A stretch of DNA of 24,778 nt from Clostridiales bacterium (GTDB lineage: Bacteria; Bacillota; Clostridia; Oscillospirales; Oscillospiraceae). The stretch's first letter is position 1, and each line of letters starts with the position of its first letter. The translations under genes and the position numbers were made by a program. The notes beneath the pieces were generated by a model. It searched no databases and was not told where the DNA came from. It saw only the letters and a program-made list of their open reading frames with translations. Below, in pieces: positions 15,275 through 24,103 of this stretch. The stretch is taken from positions 1-24,778 of the forward strand of contig SFIL01000017.1 in assembly GCA_004556205.1 (NCBI GenBank), read 5' to 3'.

Positions 15275-16201
15275 CTAAAACAGTCCGGAAAGCAGACCGA
15301 CAACTGTGCCTGCGAGGACGCTCAGGACATAGAGTGTGGCGATGATGACAAGGTTTTCCTTTTGATTTTTATTTGTGCGCACCAACACCAACAGTCCGAT
15401 GCCTGCGTTGGAGAGCAGAGCGGCGAAGAGTCCGCCGAGGCCGATCACGCCGCTTAAATAGGTCTGCGTCACAACCACCGAGACGGAACAGTTCGGAATC
15501 AGGCCGAACAGCGCGAGGATCGCTTCGCCGATCACGGGGCGGCTCAAAATCGTGCCGGAAAGCTTTTCCACGCCGATGAAGGAGAATAGAAGATTGAGCG
15601 CAAAATTGACGAGGATCAGCATGACGGCGATCTTCAGCGTGTGCTTTAAGGCAGAGAGAAACACACTGCCCTCATCGTCGTCACAGGCGCAGTGCTCGCG
15701 CTCGCAGAAGCTGTGAATGTCCTTTTCTGTGCGGATAAAGCGGCGAAGCAGCAGATCTGCAAGATAGCCGAGAGCGATGCCGAGTACAGCTTTGGTCAGG
15801 ACGATGAGAACGATACGCTTTATGCCGAGACCGGTGCCGTCCGAGAGAGAGGAGAGCATGATGGGAAGCATCTCGTCCGAGGTGGCAAAGAAGACCGCGA
15901 GCATCGTGCCGACGGTGATCGAGCCGGTGGAAAAGAGCGTCGCGGCGGCACCGGAGATGCCGCACTGCGGGACAATGCCGAGCAGACCGCCGAGGGCGGG
16001 TCCTGCCTTGCGGGAGTAGCCGTGCAGCAGACCCTCGTTGAAGCGGCGGCTGCGTTCGAGTGCTTCCATAAGCAGGTAGGCGAGGAATAAAACGGGAATG
16101 CTCCACAGTCCGTCCTTCAGGCCGTCCAGCGCGGCGGCGCAGACCGTCTGCCAAAAGCCGCTCTTTGTGTCAGTCGCGGCGTGGAGAAACAGATTCAGCA
16201 A
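15275..16201 (-). CDS. permease of the putative heavy-metal/manganese exporter family (ArsP_2-like)
   Basis: This 308-residue integral membrane protein matches the family annotated as putative manganese transporter or 10-TM heavy-metal exporter. It has two similar halves, each with a Pro-x-Cys motif: GIVPQCGISGAAA (about 75) and GLIPNCSVSVVV (about 228). A cytoplasmic or external loop between the halves (about 163-178) holds HSFCEREHCACDDDEG, with two His, three Cys and a run of acidic residues, a likely metal-sensing or metal-handing segment. Metal identity cannot be told. The only sensible start is TTG at 16201, with AAAGGGG about 9 bases upstream; the next ATG is far inside. It has its own strong promoter and no operon partner. 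No manganese riboswitch is visible in its short leader. Confidence 0.85.
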   Translation of the reverse strand: MLNLFLHAATDTKSGFWQTVCAAALDGLKDGLWSIPVLFLAYLLMEALERSRRFNEGLLHGYSRKAGPALGGLLGIVPQCGISGAAATLFSTGSITVGTMLAVFFATSDEMLPIMLSSLSDGTGLGIKRIVLIVLTKAVLGIALGYLADLLLRRFIRTEKDIHSFCEREHCACDDDEGSVFLSALKHTLKIAVMLILVNFALNLLFSFIGVEKLSGTILSRPVIGEAILALFGLIPNCSVSVVVTQTYLSGVIGLGGLFAALLSNAGIGLLVLVRTNKNQKENLVIIATLYVLSVLAGTVVGLLSGLF

Positions 16202-16243
16202 ATAATAAAACCCCTTTGCCGTGGAATTGATAGAAACTGGGTT

Positions 16244-16272
16244 ATTATATCAGAAATGAACACATTTTGCAA
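16244..16272 (-). promoter_or_regulatory. promoter of the metal exporter gene
   Basis: On the minus strand TTGCAA (16272-16267), 17 bases, then TATAAT (16249-16244), a perfect -10 box. The transcript would start near 16237, about 36 bases before the TTG start. Confidence 0.78.
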
Positions 16273-16351
16273 TCGATTTCTTGTAAAAAAGTCCCACGCC
16301 TTTATGGTGTCGCAATCCGTTCTATTTTGCAGAATAGCGTCACAATATCAC

Positions 16352-16379
16352 TTGACTTTTATGGAGAAGTCTGTAATAA
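16352..16379 (+). promoter_or_regulatory. promoter of the large SLH surface protein
   Basis: TTGACT (16352-16357), a 16-base spacer and TAATAA (16374-16379); shifting by one base gives a 17-base spacer with AATAAT. It faces the surface protein gene, whose GGAGG site and ATG follow about 50 bases later. Confidence 0.6.
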
Positions 16380-16436
16380 TAAAAACTGGTTTGGCCGTTT
16401 GACCATGCCTACCAATAATCACATGGAGGATTGATC

Positions 16437-19400
16437 ATGAAGCAGCGAACTCTTAAACGGATGATCTGCCTGCTCCTGACGGCGGCAATGGTGCTTTCGC
16501 TCCTGCCCGCAGCCTTTGCGACGGAGCAGACCCGCGGCATCAATGCGCCGTCCGGGAAGTTGGTCATCTCGCAGACAGACTACACGCTGACGAAAGGCGT
16601 AACGGAAACGCATGTCATTTTGAACAATGACGCCGGCAATGCACAGGTCTATGGTTACCTGACAACTGTTGCGCCGGGCTCGAGCGTGAAGTTCAAAGCA
16701 TCCTATGCGGGCTACTATACCGAGGGCAGTACTCCCGAAAGCCGCACAGAGACGGCGAAGAACCTGAAATGGGATCTGCGCACGACGACGGGACAAGCGG
16801 CTGACTATGAAAAGGCAACCGGCGAGACGGTCATTATGGCTACGAACGCCGACTATTATAATATGCAGACGGCTCAATGCTGCGGTTACCTTATTATGGA
16901 AGGTAATGTTGTTCAGACATACGGCAGCCTTGAGGAACCCTATTTTGCGGTTCTCAAGGACGGAACTTATGCGATCCGCGACTACGGCACGCCGACGGAT
17001 GATGTCGAGGAAGCCATCTCCGGACCTTTCTACCTGATTAAAAACGGTGAGATTATGGTCGGACAGGAGGACAACGCTTTGGCGCCGCGCAATTCCATCG
17101 GTCTGAAGGCTGACGGCACCGTTGTTACATTCCTCGCTGACGGTCGTGCGGGCCTTTCCGCCGGCATGACCGTGTATGAGGTTGCTGAGATTCTGAAAGC
17201 ACAGGACGTTGTTACTGCAATTTATCTTGACGGCGGTGGATCTGCAACGATCGCGTCCCGTCATGAGGGCAGCGAGTCGCTCGCTATCCAAAATCACCCG
17301 TCAGACGGCCCTGAGCGTGTTGTCGCTTCGAGCCTGCTGCTGGTTTCTACCGCGGAGGAGACGGGAGACTTTGACCACGCCGCACTCAGCCCGAAAAATG
17401 AAATCTATCTTGCGGGCGCACAGGTCCAGTTTATCGCCAACGGCGTTGACGGCGGCGGTTATCCTGCCCCAATCCCCGCAACTGCGAAGTGGAGCTTGGA
17501 AGACCCGTCCTTCGGTACGATCGACAGCACAGGCCTCTTCAAGTCCAACGGTAAGTGCGGCACCGTTATCGTGAATCTGATTATCAGCAATAAGGTCGTC
17601 GGCACGACGAGCATCGAGGTGCAGGAGCCGGACGAGGTCTATTTCCCCGCCGATTCCTTGAATCTTGCGTTTAACACCACGACCGATTTGGATTTGACGC
17701 TGAAATATCAGACCCGTTTGATGCAGCTCGGCGGTGTCGTCCTTGACTGGGAGATTGTTTCGAAAACCGAGGGTGTCACGGCGGACGGCATCGGCTCAAT
17801 GAACGGTAACCTCTTTACCACAGTAAAGGCAAAGCAGACGCTGAATGCGGAGATCACGGTATCATATACAAAGTCGGATTCCACGGTCCTTTCCGATACC
17901 ATTGCGATCGAAATCGGCAGAATGCCGCAGGTCATTTGGGACTTCGAGCCGGACGAGAACGGTGAGCTGATCAAATGCGGCAACTATGACTGGGGCAATA
18001 AATCCTACGACAACTATTTTGGCGACGAAAATATGGAGCTGACGTATATTGATTGGGACGACGCAACCAATCTTCCGGCAACGGTTACAAAGCGCGGCCC
18101 CTTCCAGTTCGGCGGCAGCTTTATTGGGGATTACGGAGACAAGACCTACAAACCCGCCGCTTACATTCTCGGCAGTGCGGGCTATGAATTCTTTACATGG
18201 CACACCGGCTATATGCAGGAGAATTCTGCTACGGCGGAGGTTGTCAGCGCAGAAAACGGCGAGGTACGTTTCGGCGATCATGCACTGCGGTTGGACTACG
18301 ATTACACAAATCTGAACCCGGGCTATAAGAACGTCAACGAATATTTGTATTATTCGGATACGGGCGAGGATGCAAAGTCGGATATTTTTGCCGGCTATGA
18401 TCTGGAGGGCGCACCGTCCGGTCTCGGCGTTTGGGTCTATGCGCCCGAGGGAACGCCGAACTACTGGATTTGGACGCAGATCGGCTACTACGACGCGGCC
18501 TCCGAAATCTACAAGCGTGCTTATATCCACTTTACCACGCAGGAAGGCCGCAGCATTCAGTATAACGGCATCTATTGGGACGGTTGGATGTATTGCGAAG
18601 CGGATCTTACGCCCTACGCAAAGTACATCACACCCGAGCATCCGCTGAAGATTGTCAACGGTATGCCGGTAATCCTGCTGACCTTTATTCCCGGCGGCTC
18701 TGCCAACGAGAACGGCACAAAGATCCCGATGGGTGACTTTGCAAAGGGCAGCATCTATTTTGATAACTTCCGCGTTGTCTACGGCGATACCCTTGACGAC
18801 ATGGAGAACCCTGTCATTACCGAGCTGAGCGCCAACGGCAAGTCGCTCGGTGAAGAGACGACAACGCTGTATAACGGAACTGTCAGTCTCCACGCTGCCT
18901 TCTCGGATCCCGTCAGCGACAACGCTACGGGCATCAAGCCGGAGAAGACCGCACTGTACATTGACGGCTTCAAGCAGACCCTGACGAAGTCCACCGAGAC
19001 GGAGGCTGCCGCACTGGTCACGCTTCCGAACGGCACGCACAGCATCATGCTGACGGTTTCAGACGGCTTCGGCAATGTGACAAAGCAGACAAGCTATGTG
19101 AATGTTGAAGCGAAGGACAGCACGCTCGGCACGGTCACTCTGCGCGGAGAAGCTACGGCACTGCTCGGTGAAAACTATATCCTTTCGCTGGATGTTGCGA
19201 AATCCGAGCGCGTTTCCGAGATTTCTGCGACCATCGCACTCAACAACAGTTTTGGCGAACCGACTGTCACTTTTGAAAATGGCTATACGGGAACCTTCTC
19301 TCTTGAAAACGGGAAGCTGACCGTCAAGGCGACGGCGGAGGCCCCCAAGAGCGGAACCGCTGCGAAGATTACCTTTAGCGTCGATCCCGCGACGCCGCGC

Positions 19401-21944
19401 GGCACACTTCTGAACTATGAGGTCAAGGAGGGTGCATATACCGACGGCGGCAAGCAGCTTACCTTTGCAAGTGAACCGACCTCGATCGGTGTCACGGCGG
19501 CTTACGAGCTTTCGACCGACATCATGGTGATCGGTTCGAGCGGCAAGATCTATGTTACCGCTGCCGACGGCACTGCGCTCGGCAGAGTGGAAATTTATCG
19601 GGTTGTCGCAGGCGAGGAGCCTGTCCTCCTCGGTGTGACCAACGCCGCCGGCGTTCTTGTCACGAATAAGCTCTGCCAAAATGTCGGTGAGAGCTATACC
19701 ATCTATGCGAAGGGTGAGGCGGGCTATTCCTTCCGCGTCAGCGGCATGACAAATGGAATTGGCAGCAGTGAGGTTACACCGACCAATGTCCGACTGAACG
19801 CTGTTGCCGATCCGACTACCACGCAGAGCATCACATGGTTCAGCACACCGGAGTATTCCCTCAAAAAGGCTGTCGTGCAGTATGCCGAGGGCGCGCTGCT
19901 GAAGGATGAGCCTGCGGATTATACCACCGTGACCGGTACGAGCGATATCTATGCCTTTAACAACGGCGCAAGCGACAACAATGCCGCGCTGCTCAACACC
20001 GTCGTACTTGAGGATCTCAAGCCCGGTACAACCTATCACTACCGTGTGGGCGACGGCATTGAGGGTCATTGGTCTGCGATGCGGCAGTTTACCACAGCAG
20101 AGGAAGGTGCCGATACCTCTTTCTTTGTCATGGGTGACGCCCAGCTTTCCGGCAGCGAGACCGCGGAGTCTCCTGCGGTCATGCTGATGGAGCAGATTGC
20201 TGAGAATGTGAACAAGGCGGAGGTCGATTTCGGTATCCAGACCGGCGACTTCGTTGATATGGCGAACAGCCTGCCTCGTTGGGACCAAATCCTCGGCATT
20301 TTCGGCAGCGAATATCCGTCTACGCCGGTTGTGCAGGTTCTTGGCAACCATGAATACTACGGCGATACGACGGGCAAGCTTGCCAACGTGATCTTTGATC
20401 TGCCTGACAAGGATTATTATTCCGTCGAATACGGCAACGTTTACGTGGCGGTCATCAACTGCAATGCCAACATCGAAGATGCTGCAAATTGGCTCATTGA
20501 GGACGCTGCGAAGAGCGAATGTACATGGAAGGTGCTGACACTCCATCAGCCGCCGTATTATACTAACCCGAAGGGCTCGTCCGATCCTTATAACAAGGGT
20601 ATTCCCGCTGCGGCAGAGGCTGCAGGAATTGACTTCGTCTTCTCCGGCCATGATCATGCCTACGCACGCACCGAACCGATTCTCGCCGGCGAGGTCAACG
20701 AGAAGAACGGCGTTGTGTACGTCATTTGCGGCGACCTCGGTGAGAAGTCCCGCGATGCGAACTATAAGCCCGAGAACAACCCTGATTTCCACTTTGCGAA
20801 GATCACGCAGGACTATGACGCCACCTATCTGCTTGCCAACTGCACGGTGAATGAGATGACCGTCACGGCATACAATGCCGACGGTAAGGTTCTCGACACC
20901 TATACCAAGAAGTTGGATAATCAACCCATTGACCCGCCTGAGCCTCCCGTGCCTGACGAGCATCACTACAGCTATGACCGCAGCACAGACAAGCTGATCT
21001 GCACCGATTCGGACTGCGGCGAGGAAGCTCCGCAGAATTACACCGGATGGGCAACCGACAGTGTCAGCGGCAAGGAGATGTACTTCCTCAACGGTACTTT
21101 TAAGACGGACTGGTTCCAGCTCGGCGAGGAGATCTACCACTTCGACGAGAAGACGGGCGAGGCGCACAAGCTTACCGTTCTCGAGGATATCAAGACCACA
21201 TGCGGTGAGCAGGGACATAAGACGGTCGAGTGCGAGTGCGGCGAGACCTTCCGCATGGAGTATTCCAAGCCCGCAGGTCACAGCAATGTGCCGTATACCT
21301 CCGACAGCGGCGAGAAGTATTACGTCTGCTCTGTTTGCGGCAGAATCTCTCACTATGATCTGACCTTCGTCGATGTCAACGACAGTGATTGGTTTGCGCC
21401 GAATATCGACTATGTTGTTAAAGCGGGACTCTTCGGCGGCAGAAGTGCTGTCATCTTTGATCCGAACACTCCGATGACCCGTGCGGAGCTTGTCAGCGTG
21501 CTTTGGCGCAACGCCGGCTCGCCCGGCTACAGCGAGGTCGGTCACACCCCGTTTGACGATTGCAAGCCCGGCAAGTGGTATACCGCTGCGGTCAACTGGG
21601 CTGCAAGTGAGGGTATTGTCAACGGTGTGGGTGACAACCTGTTCGATCCGGATGGCCAAATCACCCGTGAGCAGATTGTGACGATTCTTTACCGCTATGC
21701 GCAGTACGCCAAGATGGACATCTCCGAGACTGCGGACATTATGAAGGGCTTTGACGACGGAGCGAAGGTTTCCGACTATGCAAAGGAAGCCATGTCCTGG
21801 GCGGTTGCCGTAAAGCTGATTCAAGGCGATAACGGCAACATCAAGCCGCTCGACAATGCGAGCCGCGCTGAAGTTGCAACAATGGTTATGCGTTTTGCAG
21901 AAATGCAGAAGGCTGTTGATATTCCGACACCTGACGCACAGTAA
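16437..21944 (+). CDS. secreted SLH-anchored phosphodiester glycosidase-metallophosphoesterase
   Basis: A 1835-residue surface protein. A signal peptide (LLLTAAMVLSLLPAAFA, cut near residue 30) leads into a phosphodiester glycosidase domain of the NAGPA type (about 45-305; NADYYN, RNSIG, YLDGGGSATI). Ig-like modules (about 310-498), a jelly-roll-like, possibly carbohydrate-binding region (about 499-784), an Ig-like and a cohesin-like module (about 785-1018), and a fibronectin-like domain (about 1113-1221) follow. Next is a calcineurin-type metallophosphoesterase (about 1228-1480: GDAQ, GDFVD, GNHEYYG, LHQPPYY, GHDH). After a Pro-rich linker come Cys-rich CxxC segments, one choline-binding-like repeat (about 1504-1638) and three SLH domains (about 1643-1826) that bind cell-wall polymer. 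The first enzyme would remove a sugar from a sugar phosphodiester and the second could remove the exposed phosphate; that coupling is inferred. The start at 16437 has GGAGG about 8 bases upstream. It has its own promoter and terminator. Confidence 0.92.
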   Translation: MKQRTLKRMICLLLTAAMVLSLLPAAFATEQTRGINAPSGKLVISQTDYTLTKGVTETHVILNNDAGNAQVYGYLTTVAPGSSVKFKASYAGYYTEGSTPESRTETAKNLKWDLRTTTGQAADYEKATGETVIMATNADYYNMQTAQCCGYLIMEGNVVQTYGSLEEPYFAVLKDGTYAIRDYGTPTDDVEEAISGPFYLIKNGEIMVGQEDNALAPRNSIGLKADGTVVTFLADGRAGLSAGMTVYEVAEILKAQDVVTAIYLDGGGSATIASRHEGSESLAIQNHPSDGPERVVASSLLLVSTAEETGDFDHAALSPKNEIYLAGAQVQFIANGVDGGGYPAPIPATAKWSLEDPSFGTIDSTGLFKSNGKCGTVIVNLIISNKVVGTTSIEVQEPDEVYFPADSLNLAFNTTTDLDLTLKYQTRLMQLGGVVLDWEIVSKTEGVTADGIGSMNGNLFTTVKAKQTLNAEITVSYTKSDSTVLSDTIAIEIGRMPQVIWDFEPDENGELIKCGNYDWGNKSYDNYFGDENMELTYIDWDDATNLPATVTKRGPFQFGGSFIGDYGDKTYKPAAYILGSAGYEFFTWHTGYMQENSATAEVVSAENGEVRFGDHALRLDYDYTNLNPGYKNVNEYLYYSDTGEDAKSDIFAGYDLEGAPSGLGVWVYAPEGTPNYWIWTQIGYYDAASEIYKRAYIHFTTQEGRSIQYNGIYWDGWMYCEADLTPYAKYITPEHPLKIVNGMPVILLTFIPGGSANENGTKIPMGDFAKGSIYFDNFRVVYGDTLDDMENPVITELSANGKSLGEETTTLYNGTVSLHAAFSDPVSDNATGIKPEKTALYIDGFKQTLTKSTETEAAALVTLPNGTHSIMLTVSDGFGNVTKQTSYVNVEAKDSTLGTVTLRGEATALLGENYILSLDVAKSERVSEISATIALNNSFGEPTVTFENGYTGTFSLENGKLTVKATAEAPKSGTAAKITFSVDPATPRGTLLNYEVKEGAYTDGGKQLTFASEPTSIGVTAAYELSTDIMVIGSSGKIYVTAADGTALGRVEIYRVVAGEEPVLLGVTNAAGVLVTNKLCQNVGESYTIYAKGEAGYSFRVSGMTNGIGSSEVTPTNVRLNAVADPTTTQSITWFSTPEYSLKKAVVQYAEGALLKDEPADYTTVTGTSDIYAFNNGASDNNAALLNTVVLEDLKPGTTYHYRVGDGIEGHWSAMRQFTTAEEGADTSFFVMGDAQLSGSETAESPAVMLMEQIAENVNKAEVDFGIQTGDFVDMANSLPRWDQILGIFGSEYPSTPVVQVLGNHEYYGDTTGKLANVIFDLPDKDYYSVEYGNVYVAVINCNANIEDAANWLIEDAAKSECTWKVLTLHQPPYYTNPKGSSDPYNKGIPAAAEAAGIDFVFSGHDHAYARTEPILAGEVNEKNGVVYVICGDLGEKSRDANYKPENNPDFHFAKITQDYDATYLLANCTVNEMTVTAYNADGKVLDTYTKKLDNQPIDPPEPPVPDEHHYSYDRSTDKLICTDSDCGEEAPQNYTGWATDSVSGKEMYFLNGTFKTDWFQLGEEIYHFDEKTGEAHKLTVLEDIKTTCGEQGHKTVECECGETFRMEYSKPAGHSNVPYTSDSGEKYYVCSVCGRISHYDLTFVDVNDSDWFAPNIDYVVKAGLFGGRSAVIFDPNTPMTRAELVSVLWRNAGSPGYSEVGHTPFDDCKPGKWYTAAVNWAASEGIVNGVGDNLFDPDGQITREQIVTILYRYAQYAKMDISETADIMKGFDDGAKVSDYAKEAMSWAVAVKLIQGDNGNIKPLDNASRAEVATMVMRFAEMQKAVDIPTPDAQ

Positions 21945-21955
21945 CAACATATTTT

Positions 21956-21989
21956 GGGTGCGCTGCAGCAGCAGCGCACCCTTTCTTTT
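21956..21989 (+). terminator. terminator of the SLH surface protein gene
   Basis: GGGTGCGCTGC and GCAGCGCACCC form a perfect 11-pair stem with loop AGCA (21956-21981), followed by TTTCTTTT. It is twelve bases after the stop and overlaps the end of the convergent minus-strand gene by two bases. Confidence 0.9.
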
Positions 21990-22548
21990 ACCGGCACTCC
22001 GCTGCGGGGCGCTGCGTCCGGCGTACAGGGAAAGAGCCTGTGCCGTCACCGACCATAATGCGGTACTGTTTCGCCAAGTGTCGCCATGTGTGCTTGTCGA
22101 GTTCGCCTGCTTTGGGCAGCTCTGCGGCTTTTTGCAGCCATATGAGCGCCCGCGCCGTCGGCTCGTCGAGCGTGCCCGTCACAGCGAAGGCGGGCATATC
22201 ATAATATAACTGCGCTAACGCCTTGAGCATACCCTGCACAAGATACAGATGCAGATTTTTCGACCCGCGCTCAAGTTTTTGATACGGCTGCAGGATAATG
22301 TAAAGCGGCTCAGCCTCAGAGCGTAAGACGTGTGTGTTTTCATAGTCCTTTACCAGAGCGTCCCATGTGGCTTGATCCGTGACGCCGCTTGTAGGAAGTC
22401 CCTGCATCGCTTGATACTTTTTCACTGCCTCGTGCGTTTCGTTCCCGTAGATTCCGTCTCTGCCCAAGCCCTGTTCGGGCATGACCGTACGGAGCATCGT
22501 CTGTAAATCATGAATCGGTGCATATTCCGGTGTTTTTGCAAAGCTCAT
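21988..22548 (-). CDS. peptidoglycan-binding protein (two PG_binding_1-like repeats)
   Basis: This 186-residue protein has two copies of the three-helix peptidoglycan-binding fold: about 14-70, with DGIYGNETHEAVKKYQ and GLPTSGVTDQATWDAL, and a more diverged one at about 98-165, with VTGTLDEPTARALIWLQKAA and HTWRHLAKQY. There is no signal peptide and no catalytic domain. The start at 22548 (MSFAKTPEYAP) has GGGAGG 6 bases upstream; the open frame continues upstream, but into the previous gene. It lies 13 bases after the SleC-like gene and is probably in its operon, which suggests a role in the spore cortex: an accessory binding or positioning factor for the hydrolase. That role is an inference. 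Confidence 0.83.
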   Translation of the reverse strand: MSFAKTPEYAPIHDLQTMLRTVMPEQGLGRDGIYGNETHEAVKKYQAMQGLPTSGVTDQATWDALVKDYENTHVLRSEAEPLYIILQPYQKLERGSKNLHLYLVQGMLKALAQLYYDMPAFAVTGTLDEPTARALIWLQKAAELPKAGELDKHTWRHLAKQYRIMVGDGTGSFPVRRTQRPAAECR

Positions 22549-22561
22549 AGCATGCCTCCCG

Positions 22562-23695
22562 TTATGAAAAATCCGTATCGCCCAGGCTGAGCGTCTCGCC
22601 CGTATACTGTGAGAACGGTATTTCCGGCCCTTTGACGAGCGTGATCGCGCGATTATAAAGCGCGTTCCATGTCTGCGGGCCGACAAGCCCGTCCTCGGGA
22701 AGCCCTGCAAAGCGCTGGAAGGCAATGACCGCCTCCTGCGTTCGCGGTCCGAAAATTCCGTCAACAGCGACCGAGGGAATGGAGGGTACGTACTCTGCCA
22801 TCACGTTCAACATATACTGGAGTTGGCTGACCTTCTGTCCGCGACTGCCCGATTGCAGATTATTCGGCGCCTGCCAGTTGATTGCGTAGAAGGTTTGCCC
22901 TTGCGATTCCAGCTCCGCGAGATTTGTTACACCCACATACAGCCGCACGAGCTGATACCATGTCGCTTCTCCGATGATGCTGTCCACTGTCAGATTAAAG
23001 ATCTCCTGAAAACGCCGCACGGCGGCTTCTGTCTGCTGCCCAAAGATGCCGTCGGTTGCGACACGCGGAATGGAGGGATAATTTTGACCGATGCGGTTCA
23101 GCATGACCTGTGCCTGCACGACACTCGGTCCGCGTGAACCGACACGCAGAGGAGTGCCCGGATAGGAGGGCGTGTAGCCGCGCACAGGGGCATTGTTAAC
23201 AATTTCAATATTATCGCCATAGTAATAGCGGAGAATCTGTACGGAATTCAGCCCTTGCTGCGCTAAGCTCTGCGAACCCCACTGGCTCAGCCCCTCGCAG
23301 GTTACGGTGGTGCCGTTGCAGAACTTTGCCGCAAGCGGCTCGACAAAGCCTATGCGACGCAGATAATCGGAAAAAATTCGATCCGTGATGCGTGAAACGC
23401 TGTCGAAATAGTTCCTGCCGTTGATAAACTTTTGATCAATCGCCGTGGACGAGGTGATGTCAAAATCATATCCACGGCTTCGATAGAATTCTGTGTAGAC
23501 ACGATTGAGCGCAAAGGAGATGATCGCGAGGATGTTCGCGGTCAGTGCGCTCTCGTCCCATGTCGGATAGATTTCGCTGGAGGCGACATTCTTCACATAG
23601 TCCACAAACGGCACGCGGACATTTGCAGCATTGGCATCGGGCGCGCCGAGATGAACGGTGATGTTCTCGGGGATGTACGGTAGAATCTCCGGCAT
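22562..23695 (-). CDS. SleC-like spore cortex-lytic enzyme: SpoIID domain plus two peptidoglycan-binding domains
   Basis: SleC is the clostridial lytic transglycosylase that degrades cortex peptidoglycan when spores germinate. The N-terminal ~170 residues match its SpoIID-like catalytic domain: FVDYVKNVASSEIYPTW (the Glu of SSE fits the SpoIID catalytic position), FALNRVYTEFYRSRGYDFDI and GLSQWGSQSLAQQG...ILRYYYG. Two peptidoglycan-binding repeats follow (about 180-250, DGIFGQQTEAAVRRFQ, and about 280-350, DGIFGPRTQEAVIAFQ). Clostridioides and Clostridium perfringens SleC carry an N-terminal prepro-region in the same chain; here that region is the separate upstream gene, in the same reading frame but cut off by TAA, one codon before this ATG. 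No good ribosome binding site precedes the ATG, so translation may depend on coupling. It lacks a signal peptide. It belongs to the operon 24085-21988. Confidence 0.9.
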   Translation of the reverse strand: MPEILPYIPENITVHLGAPDANAANVRVPFVDYVKNVASSEIYPTWDESALTANILAIISFALNRVYTEFYRSRGYDFDITSSTAIDQKFINGRNYFDSVSRITDRIFSDYLRRIGFVEPLAAKFCNGTTVTCEGLSQWGSQSLAQQGLNSVQILRYYYGDNIEIVNNAPVRGYTPSYPGTPLRVGSRGPSVVQAQVMLNRIGQNYPSIPRVATDGIFGQQTEAAVRRFQEIFNLTVDSIIGEATWYQLVRLYVGVTNLAELESQGQTFYAINWQAPNNLQSGSRGQKVSQLQYMLNVMAEYVPSIPSVAVDGIFGPRTQEAVIAFQRFAGLPEDGLVGPQTWNALYNRAITLVKGPEIPFSQYTGETLSLGDTDFS

Positions 23696-23698
23696 GGC

Positions 23699-24085
23699 TT
23701 ATAACGCCTGCGGCGTGATGTCGATCAGCTCGGTCATGTTAAATGCGTCGGGATGCTCACCGAGCGGAAGCATTTCCACATTCTGTTCGGTAATAATTCC
23801 CGCGAAAAGCTGTGCATTTTCGATCAGCACGCGACCAAAGGCGGCCTTGTCAATGGTGATGTTAACATCCTTAAAAGGCAAGGGCTGCCCCGGCGTGAGA
23901 CTCTCGCTGCGGTCGGGTGTGGTGATCTTGATGGGCGTTGTTCTGCCGCTTCGATCTGTGATGCGTGTCGCAATCAGGCGTGCGCCGTTTTCTCCTTGTT
24001 CCGTGACGGAGACGGTTGCACCTGCAACCGGAAGCTGTGCTGCCGATGTATAAGTACGGATAATCAGATAACCGTCTGCTGCCAT
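23699..24085 (-). CDS. SleC-type N-terminal pro-domain encoded as a separate protein
   Basis: This 128-residue protein resembles the N-terminal prepro-region of clostridial SleC, a beta-sandwich like the carboxypeptidase regulatory domain: it starts DGYLIIRTYTS..LPVAGATVSV, has SGRTTPIKITTP and GQPLPFKDVNITI, and ends in PLGEHPDAFN. No enzyme motif is present. In known SleC the pro-region keeps the enzyme inactive until Csp proteases cut it. The start has AAGGAGGTG about 5 bases upstream. The stop TAA is followed by GCC and the ATG of the SleC-like gene in the same frame. Either a lineage-specific split or a nonsense mutation would explain this; both parts keep intact family motifs, so a split is favoured. 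No csp protease gene lies in the window. Confidence 0.78.
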   Translation of the reverse strand: MAADGYLIIRTYTSAAQLPVAGATVSVTEQGENGARLIATRITDRSGRTTPIKITTPDRSESLTPGQPLPFKDVNITIDKAAFGRVLIENAQLFAGIITEQNVEMLPLGEHPDAFNMTELIDITPQAL

Positions 24086-24103
24086 AAAGCACCTCCTTCA
24101 ATG

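Noticed and set aside
16202..16243. A manganese (yybP-ykoY) riboswitch before the metal exporter gene
   Set aside because: The predicted leader is only about 36 bases, too short for this riboswitch, and none of its conserved motifs was seen.
20100..20860. Calling the phosphoesterase domain a true purple acid phosphatase
   Set aside because: The fibronectin-like domain before it and the overall order are similar, but the second motif is GDFVD without the metal-binding Tyr, so only a general metallophosphoesterase is supported.
19059..22049. A minus-strand open frame of about 996 codons opposite the SLH surface protein
   Set aside because: It mirrors the surface protein gene, has no recognisable domain and no ribosome binding site, and overlaps the strong terminator at 21956-21989.
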